Of a stretch of 64,000 nucleotides of DNA, positions 16,709-25,219 are shown in pieces (within the stretch, counting starts at the first letter, position 1; each line of letters begins with the position of its first letter). Both the position numbers and the translations under genes were made by a program. The notes under the pieces are model-generated. The model worked only from the letters and a program-made list of their open reading frames with translations. It did no database searches and was not told where the DNA came from. Source of the stretch: Chitinophagaceae bacterium UBA4407 (GTDB lineage Bacteria > Bacteroidota > Bacteroidia > Chitinophagales > Chitinophagaceae). The stretch is taken from NCBI GenBank assembly GCA_002390845.1, contig DGQT01000040.1, positions 54,616 to 118,615 of the forward strand, read 5' to 3'.

Positions 16709-18169
16709 ATGACACCTTCGGGAAGCAGTAACATTGGAACAAAGCAAAAGGCATTGGTAATAAACCTTGACCCACAGATATACGGCACGTTCGCCGAAAT
16801 AGGAGCAGGTCAGGATGTTGCAGCTAATTTTTTTAAAGCAGGCGCATCTTCGGGTACTATTGCTAAAACCATGTCTGCATACGATATGCTTTATTCCGAT
16901 GCCATCTATGGTGCAGAAAAAAAACGCCGTTATGTAAGTGAAAGCAGGCTGATAACAATGCTCGATCATGAATATGGGTTACTGATCGAACGCCTTGCCG
17001 AACAGCGCGGTGTTACTTCTACTTTCTTTGCTTTTGCCGATACGGTTGCGGCGCTCAATTATCATAAAACGAATGTGGGTCATGGCTGGATGGGTGTACG
17101 TTTTCAACTGCAGCCCGGCGGTGCTTTTAACGATGTGGTGCTGCATGTAAAACTATTGGATAACGACAATAACCTGCAGCAGCAGGCGGTGGGTATTTTA
17201 GGGGTCAATCTTATTTATGCGTGTTTCAAGTATCACCAGAACGCAACACTGTTTTTACTGTCATTGATAGATGATCTTTCAAAAGACCGTCTGCAAATAG
17301 ATATGATCCGCTTTGAAGGCCCTGATTTTGCTAAGGTAGATAACCGCCTGATGAGCCTGCATTTGGTAAAGCTTGGCTTTACAGATGTAGCCGTTTTTGG
17401 CCCGGATGGTAAAAATCTGCAACCCTCCGAAGTGTTGTACAAAAAACATATTGTAGTAGTGCGTGGCCGCTTTCGCCCGGTTATTAATGTGCACCTCGAT
17501 ATGTTGAAAACAGGACTTAAACAGTTTCTTGAAGAACCCGATGTAGACCGCAACAATGTAGTGGTGCTTACAGAACTTACACTGCAATCTTTAAAGGAAA
17601 GAAATGCAGACCTTGATGCGGATATTGATGAAAAAGACTTTCTGGATCGTGTAGATATTCTTTGTTCGCTGGGGCAAACCGTTATGATCTCCAACTTCCA
17701 GGAGTATTATAAACTGGTGGCTTACCTCTCTGGTATTACTAAACTAAAGCTGGGTGTGGTTTTGGGATACCCTAACCTGGAGTATATTTTTTCTGAAGAT
17801 CATTATGCAAACTTGCCTGGTGGTATTTTAGAATCGTTCGCTGCCTTATTCAGCCGCAAAGTAAAACTGTTCATTTACCCCACTTTACGCGATGGAATTT
17901 TGCAGAACTGTCAGTGCTTTCAATTACCCCCACATCTTATAGACCTGTACCGTTATCTTGTAGCCAACGATAAAATTGAAGATATTCTCAACTTCAATAA
18001 AAGTAACCTGAACATTCAAACAGATAAAGTACTCGAATTAATTAAAGCAGGCGCTGATGGCTGGGAAGAATATGTACCTGCAGAAGTAGCCGCCATGATA
18101 AAAGACCGCTGCCTGTTTGGTTATCCATGCGAAGTAAAACCTGCAAAAGAAAATACTGCTGCAAGCTGA
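16709..18169 (+). CDS. Conserved hypothetical protein, Bacteroidota type
   Basis: A 486-residue soluble protein with no signal peptide or membrane helix. The N-terminal part contains INLDPQIYGTFAEIGAGQDV, AGASSGTIAKTMSAYDM and NYHKTNVGHGWMGVRFQ, which look strongly conserved. I have seen related Bacteroidota proteins carrying nicotinate-nucleotide adenylyltransferase names, but no (H/T)xGH nucleotidyltransferase motif is visible, so I do not assign that function. Its only neighbours are uvrB (divergent) and a Rossmann protein downstream, which gives no strong hint of role. Confidence 0.75.
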   Translation: MTPSGSSNIGTKQKALVINLDPQIYGTFAEIGAGQDVAANFFKAGASSGTIAKTMSAYDMLYSDAIYGAEKKRRYVSESRLITMLDHEYGLLIERLAEQRGVTSTFFAFADTVAALNYHKTNVGHGWMGVRFQLQPGGAFNDVVLHVKLLDNDNNLQQQAVGILGVNLIYACFKYHQNATLFLLSLIDDLSKDRLQIDMIRFEGPDFAKVDNRLMSLHLVKLGFTDVAVFGPDGKNLQPSEVLYKKHIVVVRGRFRPVINVHLDMLKTGLKQFLEEPDVDRNNVVVLTELTLQSLKERNADLDADIDEKDFLDRVDILCSLGQTVMISNFQEYYKLVAYLSGITKLKLGVVLGYPNLEYIFSEDHYANLPGGILESFAALFSRKVKLFIYPTLRDGILQNCQCFQLPPHLIDLYRYLVANDKIEDILNFNKSNLNIQTDKVLELIKAGADGWEEYVPAEVAAMIKDRCLFGYPCEVKPAKENTAAS

Positions 18170-18199
18170 GTCGATAAAATTAACGGTGTAAGAATTTTT

Positions 18200-18303
18200 G
18201 GGCTGTCGGCTGATGAATCAATATCAGCAGTAGTTCCGGCTGTACGTTACAAGTCCTCGTTCGCTTTGCTCACTCCGGGCTTTCCACTTCCATCCGGCAG
18301 CCC
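18200..18303. repeat. Inverted repeat with GGGCTGTCGG/CCGGCAGCCC ends
   Basis: GGGCTGTCGG (18200-18209) pairs with CCGGCAGCCC (18294-18303) with one mismatch, enclosing TCGTTCGCTTTGCTCACTCC, a sequence typical of mobile REP-like elements. It is unrelated to the GCGTCGCAC family. Confidence 0.6.
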
Positions 18304-18387
18304 TTCAGCAACAATTCAATCCTGAACTTTTCAAAAATTCAACTTCTCAATTTTCTCCCGACCTTCGTTTTATAAATACAAACAATA

Positions 18388-19044
18388 ATGAGTGGTATAA
18401 AAGTAATGATTACAGGCGCTACAGGCATGGTTGGCGAAGGCGTGTTATTCGAATGTTTGCAAAACTCAAAAGTGAGTGAAGTTTTGATTGTTAACCGCAG
18501 GCATTACGAAATGCAACATCCTAAACTAAAAGAATTGATTGTTTCCGATTTCTTTCAACTAAAGCAGTTTTCCGACAATATAAAAAACTATGATGCCTGC
18601 TTTTTCTGCGCAGGTGTTACTTCAATAGGCAAAAAAGAACCTGAATATACCAAGCTTACGTACGATACAACCCTGGCTTTTGCTAATGCGCTTGTTGAGG
18701 TAAACAACAATATGGTTTTTACTTACGTATCAGGTGCGCAAACAGACAGCAGTGAAAAAGGCCGGGTAATGTGGGCAAGAGTAAAAGGCAAAACAGAAAA
18801 CGATCTGGCAAAGCTTGGCTTTAAAGCGGAATATAATTTTCGTCCGGGTATTATGCAACCTTTTCCCGAACAGAAGAACTGGAAACCGGTGGTTAAATTT
18901 TTGATTAAAGTAATTAAAGTATTTGTTCCAAAAAGCGTACTGAGTATGCAGGAAGTAGGAAATGCAATGATCAATGCCGCAACGATTGGTTATGCTAAAA
19001 ATGTATTGGAAGTAAAAGACATTAAACAACTGGCAAAAGGATAA
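18388..19044 (+). CDS. NAD(P)-binding Rossmann-fold protein (epimerase/SDR-like)
   Basis: A 218-residue protein with an N-terminal dinucleotide-binding motif GATGMVGEGV (residues 10-19). Asn-Arg-Arg at the end of beta-2 (LIVNRRHYE) suggests NADP(H) preference. The atypical-SDR pattern continues with FFCAGVTSIGKKEPEYTKLTY and TYVSGAQTDSS. The usual YxxxK is not evident, so catalysis is uncertain. It is close to the HIM1/NAD-dependent epimerase group of small proteins. It stands alone between two repeat regions. Confidence 0.8.
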   Translation: MSGIKVMITGATGMVGEGVLFECLQNSKVSEVLIVNRRHYEMQHPKLKELIVSDFFQLKQFSDNIKNYDACFFCAGVTSIGKKEPEYTKLTYDTTLAFANALVEVNNNMVFTYVSGAQTDSSEKGRVMWARVKGKTENDLAKLGFKAEYNFRPGIMQPFPEQKNWKPVVKFLIKVIKVFVPKSVLSMQEVGNAMINAATIGYAKNVLEVKDIKQLAKG

Positions 19045-19067
19045 TAGGAGGTCAGTCATGTCTTCGC

Positions 19068-19178
19068 TTTGCTCAATAAAGTTATAGCAGCCGAAGTGTG
19101 CGACCCCGAGTTCCGCTTCGCTCGTCGGGGCAGGCGCAAGGAACGATCAACAGAATTAATGCAGCCTGGTTCATAATT
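19068..19178. repeat. Right arm of the dispersed repeat interrupted by a 31-bp insertion (E10)
   Basis: The arm reads CCGAAGTGTGCGAC (to 19104). It is then broken by CCCGAGTTCCGCTTCGCTCG and 11 further bases (19105-19135), and resumes GCAAGGAACGATC (from 19136) before ending in GCAGCCTGGTTCATAATTG. The insert is itself nearly palindromic (CCCCGAG ... CTCGTCGGGG). Confidence 0.8.
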
Positions 19179-19274
19179 GTCTTTATTATTTTCTTCCCGA
19201 TATATAAGGATTCGTTTGGTTGTATATCTTTACTTACACGATTTTTAAACTTCTTTAAAACAACGATTGCTGTA

Positions 19275-19838
19275 ATGTCAACATCAAAAAAAATACTGAT
19301 CCTTACCGGCGATGCCGGTGAAAGTTTTGAAATTCTTTTTGCAGCGCACCGCTTACGCGAAGCCGGTTATACCCCGGTAATAGCAGCGCCTGCTGTACGA
19401 CGATTAAACCTGGTAATTCACGATTTTGAGCCAGGCTGGGACACCTACGTTGAGCGGAAAGGTTACCTGGTTGAATCGGAAATTTCGTTTGCAGATGTAA
19501 ACACGCAGGACTATGCAGCGTTGTTAATACCCGGCGGGCGTGCACCGGAATACTTGCGCAACGACACTACCGTAATTAAAATAGTAAAAGATTTTTTTGA
19601 AAGTGAGAAGTACATTTTCGCTATATGCCACGGCGTACAGATATTGCTTACCGCCGGTCTAGTACAAGGAAAAAATATTGCCTGTTACGAGCATGTAAAA
19701 TTTGAAGTAGAATCGTGTGGCGGAATTTATATTACGCCTGATGAAGCAGTAATGGATGGTAAAATTATTACAGGTAAAACATGGCAATCGCATCCTGAAT
19801 TTTACAGAATTGTTTTTAGCTGCCTTCAAAATCTGTAA
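19275..19838 (+). CDS. DJ-1/PfpI family protein
   Basis: A 187-residue single-domain DJ-1/PfpI protein. The nucleophile elbow is AICHGVQ (Cys118-His119) with the conserved acidic residue in DAGESFE (Glu16) and GGRAPEYLR before it, as in PfpI/YhbO-like proteases, deglycases or chaperones. The start is the ATG at 19275; the longer open frame upstream runs through a repeat arm. A near-consensus TATCTTTA lies at 19225-19232. It ends 43 bases before the esterase gene, on the same strand, and may share its transcript. Confidence 0.88.
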   Translation: MSTSKKILILTGDAGESFEILFAAHRLREAGYTPVIAAPAVRRLNLVIHDFEPGWDTYVERKGYLVESEISFADVNTQDYAALLIPGGRAPEYLRNDTTVIKIVKDFFESEKYIFAICHGVQILLTAGLVQGKNIACYEHVKFEVESCGGIYITPDEAVMDGKIITGKTWQSHPEFYRIVFSCLQNL

Positions 19839-19881
19839 CAAAAAACAACCGAAAATAAGAGATTCAATTAACCACCTTTTG

Positions 19882-20724
19882 ATGGATGTTTACAAGCACT
19901 ACAACCAGGAACAATTAAATGCACAGTACAATAACAGGTTGCATGTTCCGGATTATGCCAATTATTTTGAGCGGTGGGAAAAACTGAGCAGGCAAACAGA
20001 AAAAGAACACGCAATTTTTAAAGACATTTCTTATGGAAGCCATGCGCTTGAATGTCTTGATATTTTTCCCGCTGCAAATCCAAATGCGAAAACGCTTGTG
20101 TTTATTCATGGTGGTTACTGGCACCTGCTTGATAAAAGATTGTTCCATTTTTTAGCCGCAACTTTTGTAAAGCGCAATGTAACAATGGTGCTTATTAATT
20201 ACCCTCTGGCTCCATCGGCTTCTATGGATGCCATTGTATCATCTTGCCGCAACGCTATGTTGTGGCTGCAAAATAATTTAACCAGTTATGGCGGCGACCC
20301 CACGCAGGTGTACATTGCAGGACACAGTGCAGGCGGGCATCTTGCAGCAATGCTGTTGGTAAATAACAACTCAACTTTTATAAAAGGTGTCGTATCGCTA
20401 AGTGGTTTGTTTCAACTTAAACCTGTGATGCTTTCGAATATTAATTCGGTATTGCAAATGGATGTTGAAGCAGCAGGGCGTAATAGTCCTGCTTGTTTGC
20501 AACCGATACATCAATGTCCTTTATTACTCGCTGTTGGCAGTAATGAAACGGATGAGTTTAAAGATCAAACCCACGAAATGTATGACAACCGGAAAAGCAA
20601 ACACTCCTCCATTCAGCTTTTGAATGTTCCCGGCAAAAATCATTTTTCTATTCTCGATGCAGTTACAGAAAATAGTTCTGCACTTCAAACGGCAATCTTT
20701 CGTTTAATGAATACAGAAGTATAA
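19882..20724 (+). CDS. Alpha/beta hydrolase of the kynurenine formamidase/HSL-like type
   Basis: A 280-residue cytoplasmic esterase/amidase. The oxyanion motif is HGGYW (residues 76-80), the nucleophile elbow GHSAGGH (Ser149), and the likely His is in GKNHFSILD with an acidic residue in SNETDEF. The HGGYW plus GHSAGGH combination is that of the BD-FAE/kynurenine formamidase group. The start ATG at 19882 removes an upstream extension that overlaps the DJ-1 gene. No tryptophan-degradation genes are adjacent, so the substrate remains open. Confidence 0.85.
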   Translation: MDVYKHYNQEQLNAQYNNRLHVPDYANYFERWEKLSRQTEKEHAIFKDISYGSHALECLDIFPAANPNAKTLVFIHGGYWHLLDKRLFHFLAATFVKRNVTMVLINYPLAPSASMDAIVSSCRNAMLWLQNNLTSYGGDPTQVYIAGHSAGGHLAAMLLVNNNSTFIKGVVSLSGLFQLKPVMLSNINSVLQMDVEAAGRNSPACLQPIHQCPLLLAVGSNETDEFKDQTHEMYDNRKSKHSSIQLLNVPGKNHFSILDAVTENSSALQTAIFRLMNTEV

Positions 20725-20769
20725 GAGTTGTTAACCGAAAGCAAGATCAATCCATAATCTTTTTTTGGA

Positions 20770-20856
20770 ATTTTTATGAACCCGGCTAAAAACCATTGTT
20801 CAGCTTTGGTTGCGTCGCACTCTTGTACATTCTGAATTTTATTGAGCTTTTATAGA
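20770..20856. repeat. Left arm of the dispersed repeat flanking the VF530 gene (E11-L)
   Basis: TTTTTATGAACCCGGCTAAA, CAGCTTTG, GTTGCGTCGCACTCTTGTAC, then TTTTATTGAGCTTTTAT. The matching right arm is at 21158-21250 on the other side of the gene. Confidence 0.85.
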
Positions 20857-20897
20857 ACCGAAGAACAAAGCGAAGCTTGTTGAATTATGTCTGAGGT

Positions 20898-21107
20898 TTA
20901 AGTAAAAGATTTAATGTATAATTCTTCTACTTTTTTTCTTGCCCATGGCGTCTTACGTAAAAACTTCAACGAAGAATTAATACTGGGATTACTGGTAAAG
21001 CAGTTAATTTTTATGATGCTGCCAAGATCATCCCAGCCAAAATGAAATACCAGTTCGGTGAGGATCATTTCAAGTGTTTTACCATGAAGCGGATCGTTAG
21101 ACTGCAT
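20898..21107 (-). CDS. VF530 family (DUF2132) small protein
   Basis: A 69-residue protein matching the VF530/DUF2132 family over its whole length: DPLHGKTLEMILTELV, FGWDDLGSIIKINCFTS and SLKFLRKTPWARKKVEELY. Members of this family have been described as small DNA-binding or double-psi-like folds of unknown role. The gene is alone between an L arm and an R arm of the dispersed repeat. This is the same arrangement as the NERD, 250-residue and GNAT genes. Confidence 0.85.
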   Translation of the reverse strand: MQSNDPLHGKTLEMILTELVFHFGWDDLGSIIKINCFTSNPSINSSLKFLRKTPWARKKVEELYIKSFT

Positions 21108-21157
21108 GATGAATTGTTTGCAACAAAGGTAACTTTAAATTTTTTTGGCTTTTAATT

Positions 21158-21250
21158 TACGCTACGATAAAAGCTCAATATATAATCCAACAGTATAAGT
21201 GAGTGACACAACAGGCGATGCTATAAAATACCTCAGGCTGGTCTCATAAT
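21158..21250. repeat. Right arm of the dispersed repeat flanking the VF530 gene (E11-R, type II core)
   Basis: CGATAAAAGCTCAATATATAATCC, GTATAAGTGAGTGACACAAC, AGGCGATGC, then TCAGGCTGGTCTCATAAT. The inner ATAAAAGCTCAAT is complementary to ATTGAGCTTTTAT in the left arm; the cores differ (type I left, type II right). Confidence 0.83.
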
Positions 21251-21296
21251 TTTACAACCACTTATTTCTATAACTTGTGTTTTGAAAATATTTATC

Positions 21297-24230
21297 ATGA
21301 AGCAACTGAATGTGCTGTTATTTTTTATCGTTGTCTCTTCGAATGTTATTGCGCAACAGTTTTATGCAGAAACACCGGACTCAAAACATTGGGTGGATAG
21401 TGTTTATAAATCTTTATCGAAAGAACAACGCATTGCGCAACTGATGGTAATCCGCGAAAGCGGCCGCACTGCGGATGGCGTAAAATTTTATAATAAAGAA
21501 ATTGAGGCTTACATAAAAAAATATAATATCGGCGCATTGTGTTTGTTCCAGGGCAACCCGGTGGAGCAGGCGAATTTTATTAACCGTTTTCAAAGCATTG
21601 CAAAAACGCCATTGATGATCTGCATTGACGGAGAAACCGGGCTGGGTATGCGTATGACCGACAGTGTGATGAAGTTCCCCGACCAGCTTACATTGGGCGC
21701 TGTGGATGATGCTTCACTGATCTATAAAATTGGCAGGGCCATGGGTGAACAATGCAAACGCGAAGGCATACAGGTTGATTATGCGCCGGTAGTTGACATT
21801 AATAACAATCCCAACAACCCTGTAATCGGTTTCCGCTCTTTTGGAGAAGATAAATATAAAGTAGCTGCTTACGGAATCAACATAATGAAAGGTCTGCAGG
21901 ATGCCGGTGTAATGGCCTGCGCAAAACATTTTCCGGGGCATGGCGATGTAAGCATTGATTCGCATTTTGATTTGCCGGTGATCAATAAATCAATAGAACA
22001 ATTGGATTCACTGGAACTGTACCCATTCAAACAACTTTTTGAAGCTGGCGTGGGTAGCGTAATGATTGCACATTTAAGTATTCCGGCAATTGATACAATA
22101 GCGCATCAGCCTACATCATTATCGCAAAAAAATGTAACAGGTTTGTTGCGTGATAAACTTGGGTTCAAAGGCATTTCATTTACAGATGCACTGGAGATGC
22201 AGGGTGTAGCAAAATATTATCCGGGTAGTGGGGGTAGTGTACAATCTTTAATTGCAGGCAACGATATGCTTTGTTTACCTGCAGATATTCCGGGCACTAT
22301 TGCAGGAGTACTTGCTGCAATAAAAAAAGGGAAGCTTGATAAGGATGACATGGAAGCAAGAGTAAAAAAAATATTGCTGGTAAAATATCATTTAGGGCTA
22401 CACAATATACAGGCTGTAAATATTGATAATCTTACAAAAGATTTGAATGCAGGAGTTCCTTCACTCCGCGCCGAAGCCGCAGAGCATTCGCTAACATTAC
22501 TACAGTTAACACATCCACGATTATTACCATTGAATAAAGCATCTTCAATTGCATACGTTGGTGTGGGGCTTAGCGAAGCCAATACCCTGGCAAATCTTTT
22601 ACACGATAATTTTAATGCCGACCTGTATTATTTCGATTATAAAGCAGACGCAAAAAAAGCCGATGCACTGATTGCATCTTTAAAAGAAAAATATGCACAG
22701 GTAATTATTGGCGTGCATAAGCTTACTAAATATCCTGCCGGTAATTTTGGTATCAGTGATGCTGCAGTGCAGCTTATACTTGGCATACAACAGGCAAAGC
22801 CATCCATTACAATGGTTTTCGGAAACCCTTATGCAGTAAGGAATGTATGCAATTCGCCCAACCTTGTTGCCTGCTATGAGGATGATTCCATTTTTCAACA
22901 GGTGGCCTTTAACTGGCTAAGCGGTAAGTTTATTGCAAAGGGTACATTACCTGTAACGGTATGCAATTTTAAATTTGGAACCGGCATTATAAAAGAGCCT
23001 GCAGAACTGCCTTTCGCCACACCTGAAGCGGTAGGTTTGAACAGCACCACACTTAACAAAATTGATTCTATTGCAAACGATGCCATTAAGAAACACGCCA
23101 TACCAGGTTGTGTAGCGCTCGTTGTAAAAAACGGCGACATTGTTTTTAACCGTGCTTACGGTCATCTTACATACAACGACCCGCAACCTGTAACTACCGA
23201 AACAGTCTACGACCTCGCATCGGTTACAAAAACTTCTGCAACGACCGTTGCTGTAATGAAACTTTATGAGGAAGGGTTGCTGGATCTTACAAAAACCTTG
23301 GGTGACTATTTGCCATGGGTGCACGGCAGTAACAAAGAAAACCTGGTTATTGAAAATATATTGTTGCACCAGGCCGGGCTTGCGCCATATATTACTTTTT
23401 ACAAAGAAACGATTGATACCATTACCGGTATTCCAAAACCAGGCTTCTACCGCAAATTGGCAGATGATACTTTCAGCATTCGTGTTGCAGATAATATGTA
23501 CCTGCGCAAAGACTGGAATGATACGATGTATGCCCGCATTTTAGCAAGTCCGCTTGGGCCGCAAGGAACTTATGTGTACAGCGATAATGACTTTATTTTT
23601 CTTGGTAAAATTGTTGAACAAATAACCGGGCAAACGTTGGATAGTTATGTGCAGGATACATTTTATAAACCCATGCACATGTTAACCACAACATTTAAAC
23701 CGTTAACGCTTGAACCACAAGCCGCAATAGCACCAACAGAGAACGAAAAATATTTTCGCTTGCAATTATTGCGTGGCGATGTGCACGACCCCGGCGCAGC
23801 TATGTTTGGCGGTGTTGCAGGCCATGCAGGTTTGTTCAGTGATGCTTATGATCTTGCCAAATTATACCAGATGTTACTGAATGGCGGCGAGCTTAACGGC
23901 ACCCGTTATTTAAAGAAAGAAACCATTGATTTTTTTACAGCTTACCACAGTGATTCAAGCCGGCGTGGTTTGGGTTTCGATAAACCAGAAAAAGATAATT
24001 CCACACGAAAAGAACCTTACCCAACAATCAGCGCATCGCCTGAAACCTTTGGCCACACTGGTTTTACCGGCACCTGTGTCTGGGTTGACCCTTTACAAAA
24101 TCTTGTTTTTATTTTTCTTTCCAACCGCGTAAATCCTGACGGCGGCACCAATAAAAAGCTGGGCGAAATGAATGTACGGCCCAATATCCAGGAAACAATT
24201 TATAAGGCAATTATTAATAAGCAGCAGTAA
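21297..24230 (+). CDS. Glycoside hydrolase family 3 (NagZ-like) fused to a class C beta-lactamase-like serine hydrolase
   Basis: A 977-residue exported fusion. The signal peptide is MKQLNVLLFFIVVSSNVIAQ, with the ATG at 21297 preferred over a TTG five codons earlier. Residues about 30-380 are a GH3 catalytic domain. They contain KHFPGHGD and DSHFDLP, the Asp-His dyad region typical of NagZ beta-N-acetylglucosaminidases, and the nucleophile Asp297 in FTDALEMQG. A GH3 C-terminal-like alpha/beta domain follows (about 400-570). Residues about 590-977 are a beta-lactamase/DD-peptidase fold with S642-V-T-K645, Y761-S-D and H920-T-G. All three motif positions are filled. The likely joint role is peptidoglycan fragment trimming (sugar plus peptide) in the periplasm, which is inference. 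Confidence 0.92.
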   Translation: MKQLNVLLFFIVVSSNVIAQQFYAETPDSKHWVDSVYKSLSKEQRIAQLMVIRESGRTADGVKFYNKEIEAYIKKYNIGALCLFQGNPVEQANFINRFQSIAKTPLMICIDGETGLGMRMTDSVMKFPDQLTLGAVDDASLIYKIGRAMGEQCKREGIQVDYAPVVDINNNPNNPVIGFRSFGEDKYKVAAYGINIMKGLQDAGVMACAKHFPGHGDVSIDSHFDLPVINKSIEQLDSLELYPFKQLFEAGVGSVMIAHLSIPAIDTIAHQPTSLSQKNVTGLLRDKLGFKGISFTDALEMQGVAKYYPGSGGSVQSLIAGNDMLCLPADIPGTIAGVLAAIKKGKLDKDDMEARVKKILLVKYHLGLHNIQAVNIDNLTKDLNAGVPSLRAEAAEHSLTLLQLTHPRLLPLNKASSIAYVGVGLSEANTLANLLHDNFNADLYYFDYKADAKKADALIASLKEKYAQVIIGVHKLTKYPAGNFGISDAAVQLILGIQQAKPSITMVFGNPYAVRNVCNSPNLVACYEDDSIFQQVAFNWLSGKFIAKGTLPVTVCNFKFGTGIIKEPAELPFATPEAVGLNSTTLNKIDSIANDAIKKHAIPGCVALVVKNGDIVFNRAYGHLTYNDPQPVTTETVYDLASVTKTSATTVAVMKLYEEGLLDLTKTLGDYLPWVHGSNKENLVIENILLHQAGLAPYITFYKETIDTITGIPKPGFYRKLADDTFSIRVADNMYLRKDWNDTMYARILASPLGPQGTYVYSDNDFIFLGKIVEQITGQTLDSYVQDTFYKPMHMLTTTFKPLTLEPQAAIAPTENEKYFRLQLLRGDVHDPGAAMFGGVAGHAGLFSDAYDLAKLYQMLLNGGELNGTRYLKKETIDFFTAYHSDSSRRGLGFDKPEKDNSTRKEPYPTISASPETFGHTGFTGTCVWVDPLQNLVFIFLSNRVNPDGGTNKKLGEMNVRPNIQETIYKAIINKQQ

Positions 24231-24242
24231 ATTTTAAGCAAG

Positions 24243-24440
24243 GATTTTTGGGTCCGGCTAAAGAAATTCTATGAAGCTTTGTTGCGTCGCACACTTGTGC
24301 GTTCAGATCAGCAGGCAGCACATGCGCGTCGGAAAAATATTAAGCGAACTTACACCCACAGCCTAAAGATGAAGTGCATTCTTATTTACAAGAGTGCGAC
24401 GCAAGAAAAGCCCAACCGGAGATTTAAAAGCCGGGCAAAT
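24243..24440. repeat. Dispersed inverted-repeat element E12, interior shared with E18
   Basis: The left end TTTTTGGGTCCGGCTAAAG, TATGAAGCTTT, GTTGCGTCGCACACTTGTGC leads into an interior with CAGATCAGCAGGCAGCACAT and CACAGCC. The right arm is TTACAAGAGTGCGACGCAAG ending in AAAAGCCGGGCAAATAAAA. The interior is homologous to that of the element at 40610-40812. A short plus-strand frame here is not a gene. Confidence 0.85.
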
Positions 24441-24565
24441 AAAATTGTTTATACTCATTTAAAGCATAAGGCAACCTGGTTGCAACGATTAACAAATAGT
24501 AATGTGCAAGTAATATTTGGTTAATATTAAGGAAACAGGCGGCTTATAATTTGCATTTAAATTTT

Positions 24566-25219
24566 ATGCAAACAATTACTCAATGGCTTGTTAGCGCCGA
24601 TCACCGGCTTTTTGTTTTAATCAATTACAAGTTGCATGCATTGTGGCTCGATGGTTTTATGCTATTGATGCGTAACCCTGTAACATGGGCTCCGTTGTAT
24701 ATTTTTTTATTGTACCGGATGCACCGTAAGGATAAGAAAATGTTGATCCCTTTTTTGATTTTCAGCAGTATTTGTTTTGCGGTTACAGACTATACAAGTG
24801 CTTCGATCTTAAAACCATTGTTTGAAAGGATGCGGCCTTGTTATGATGCATCTTTAACAGGAAGAATAAATATACTGGAAGATTGCGGCGGGCAGTATTC
24901 GATGCCTTCGTCGCATGCTTCAAACCATTTTGGCCTGGCCATGCTATGGTTTTGGATGATCCGTTTTTTAACAGGCAAGAAATGGAACTGGGTTTGGGTT
25001 TGGGTTTGGGTTTGGGCTGGTATTATTTGTTACGCACAGGTGTATGTGGGCAAGCATTTTCCGCTTGATATTGCGGGTGGCGCATTGCTTGGCGTTGTTA
25101 CCGGCACCTGCATGGCAAAGCTTTTTGAATTCTGGTATTTGAAAAGAAATAAGAAACTCAGGTTATTTTCAACAGGGCTTTACAACAGGGCAGGAATGCG
25201 GCAAAAACTTACAAGATAA
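24566..25219 (+). CDS. PAP2 superfamily membrane phosphatase
   Basis: A 217-residue inner-membrane protein with several hydrophobic helices and the three PAP2 signatures: KPLFERMRP, PSSHASNHFG and a third motif ending GKHFPLDIAGG. It should dephosphorylate a lipid phosphate such as undecaprenyl pyrophosphate or phosphatidyl-type substrates on the periplasmic face. Codons near residues 142-151 consist of a hexanucleotide repeat giving WVWVWVWVW inside a transmembrane helix. The start is the ATG at 24566; an in-frame TTG lies five codons upstream. Confidence 0.88.
   Translation: MQTITQWLVSADHRLFVLINYKLHALWLDGFMLLMRNPVTWAPLYIFLLYRMHRKDKKMLIPFLIFSSICFAVTDYTSASILKPLFERMRPCYDASLTGRINILEDCGGQYSMPSSHASNHFGLAMLWFWMIRFLTGKKWNWVWVWVWVWAGIICYAQVYVGKHFPLDIAGGALLGVVTGTCMAKLFEFWYLKRNKKLRLFSTGLYNRAGMRQKLTR
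24989..25016 (+). repeat. In-frame (GGGTTT)n hexanucleotide repeat in the PAP2 gene
   Basis: Four consecutive GGGTTT units followed by GGGC encode alternating Val-Trp in a membrane helix. Gain or loss of a unit keeps the frame and changes helix length by two residues. Confidence 0.85.

Noticed and set aside
24279..24524. 81-codon plus-strand ORF
   Set aside because: It lies wholly in element E12 and its 3' flank; its residues are translated repeat sequence and there is no ATG context or family match.
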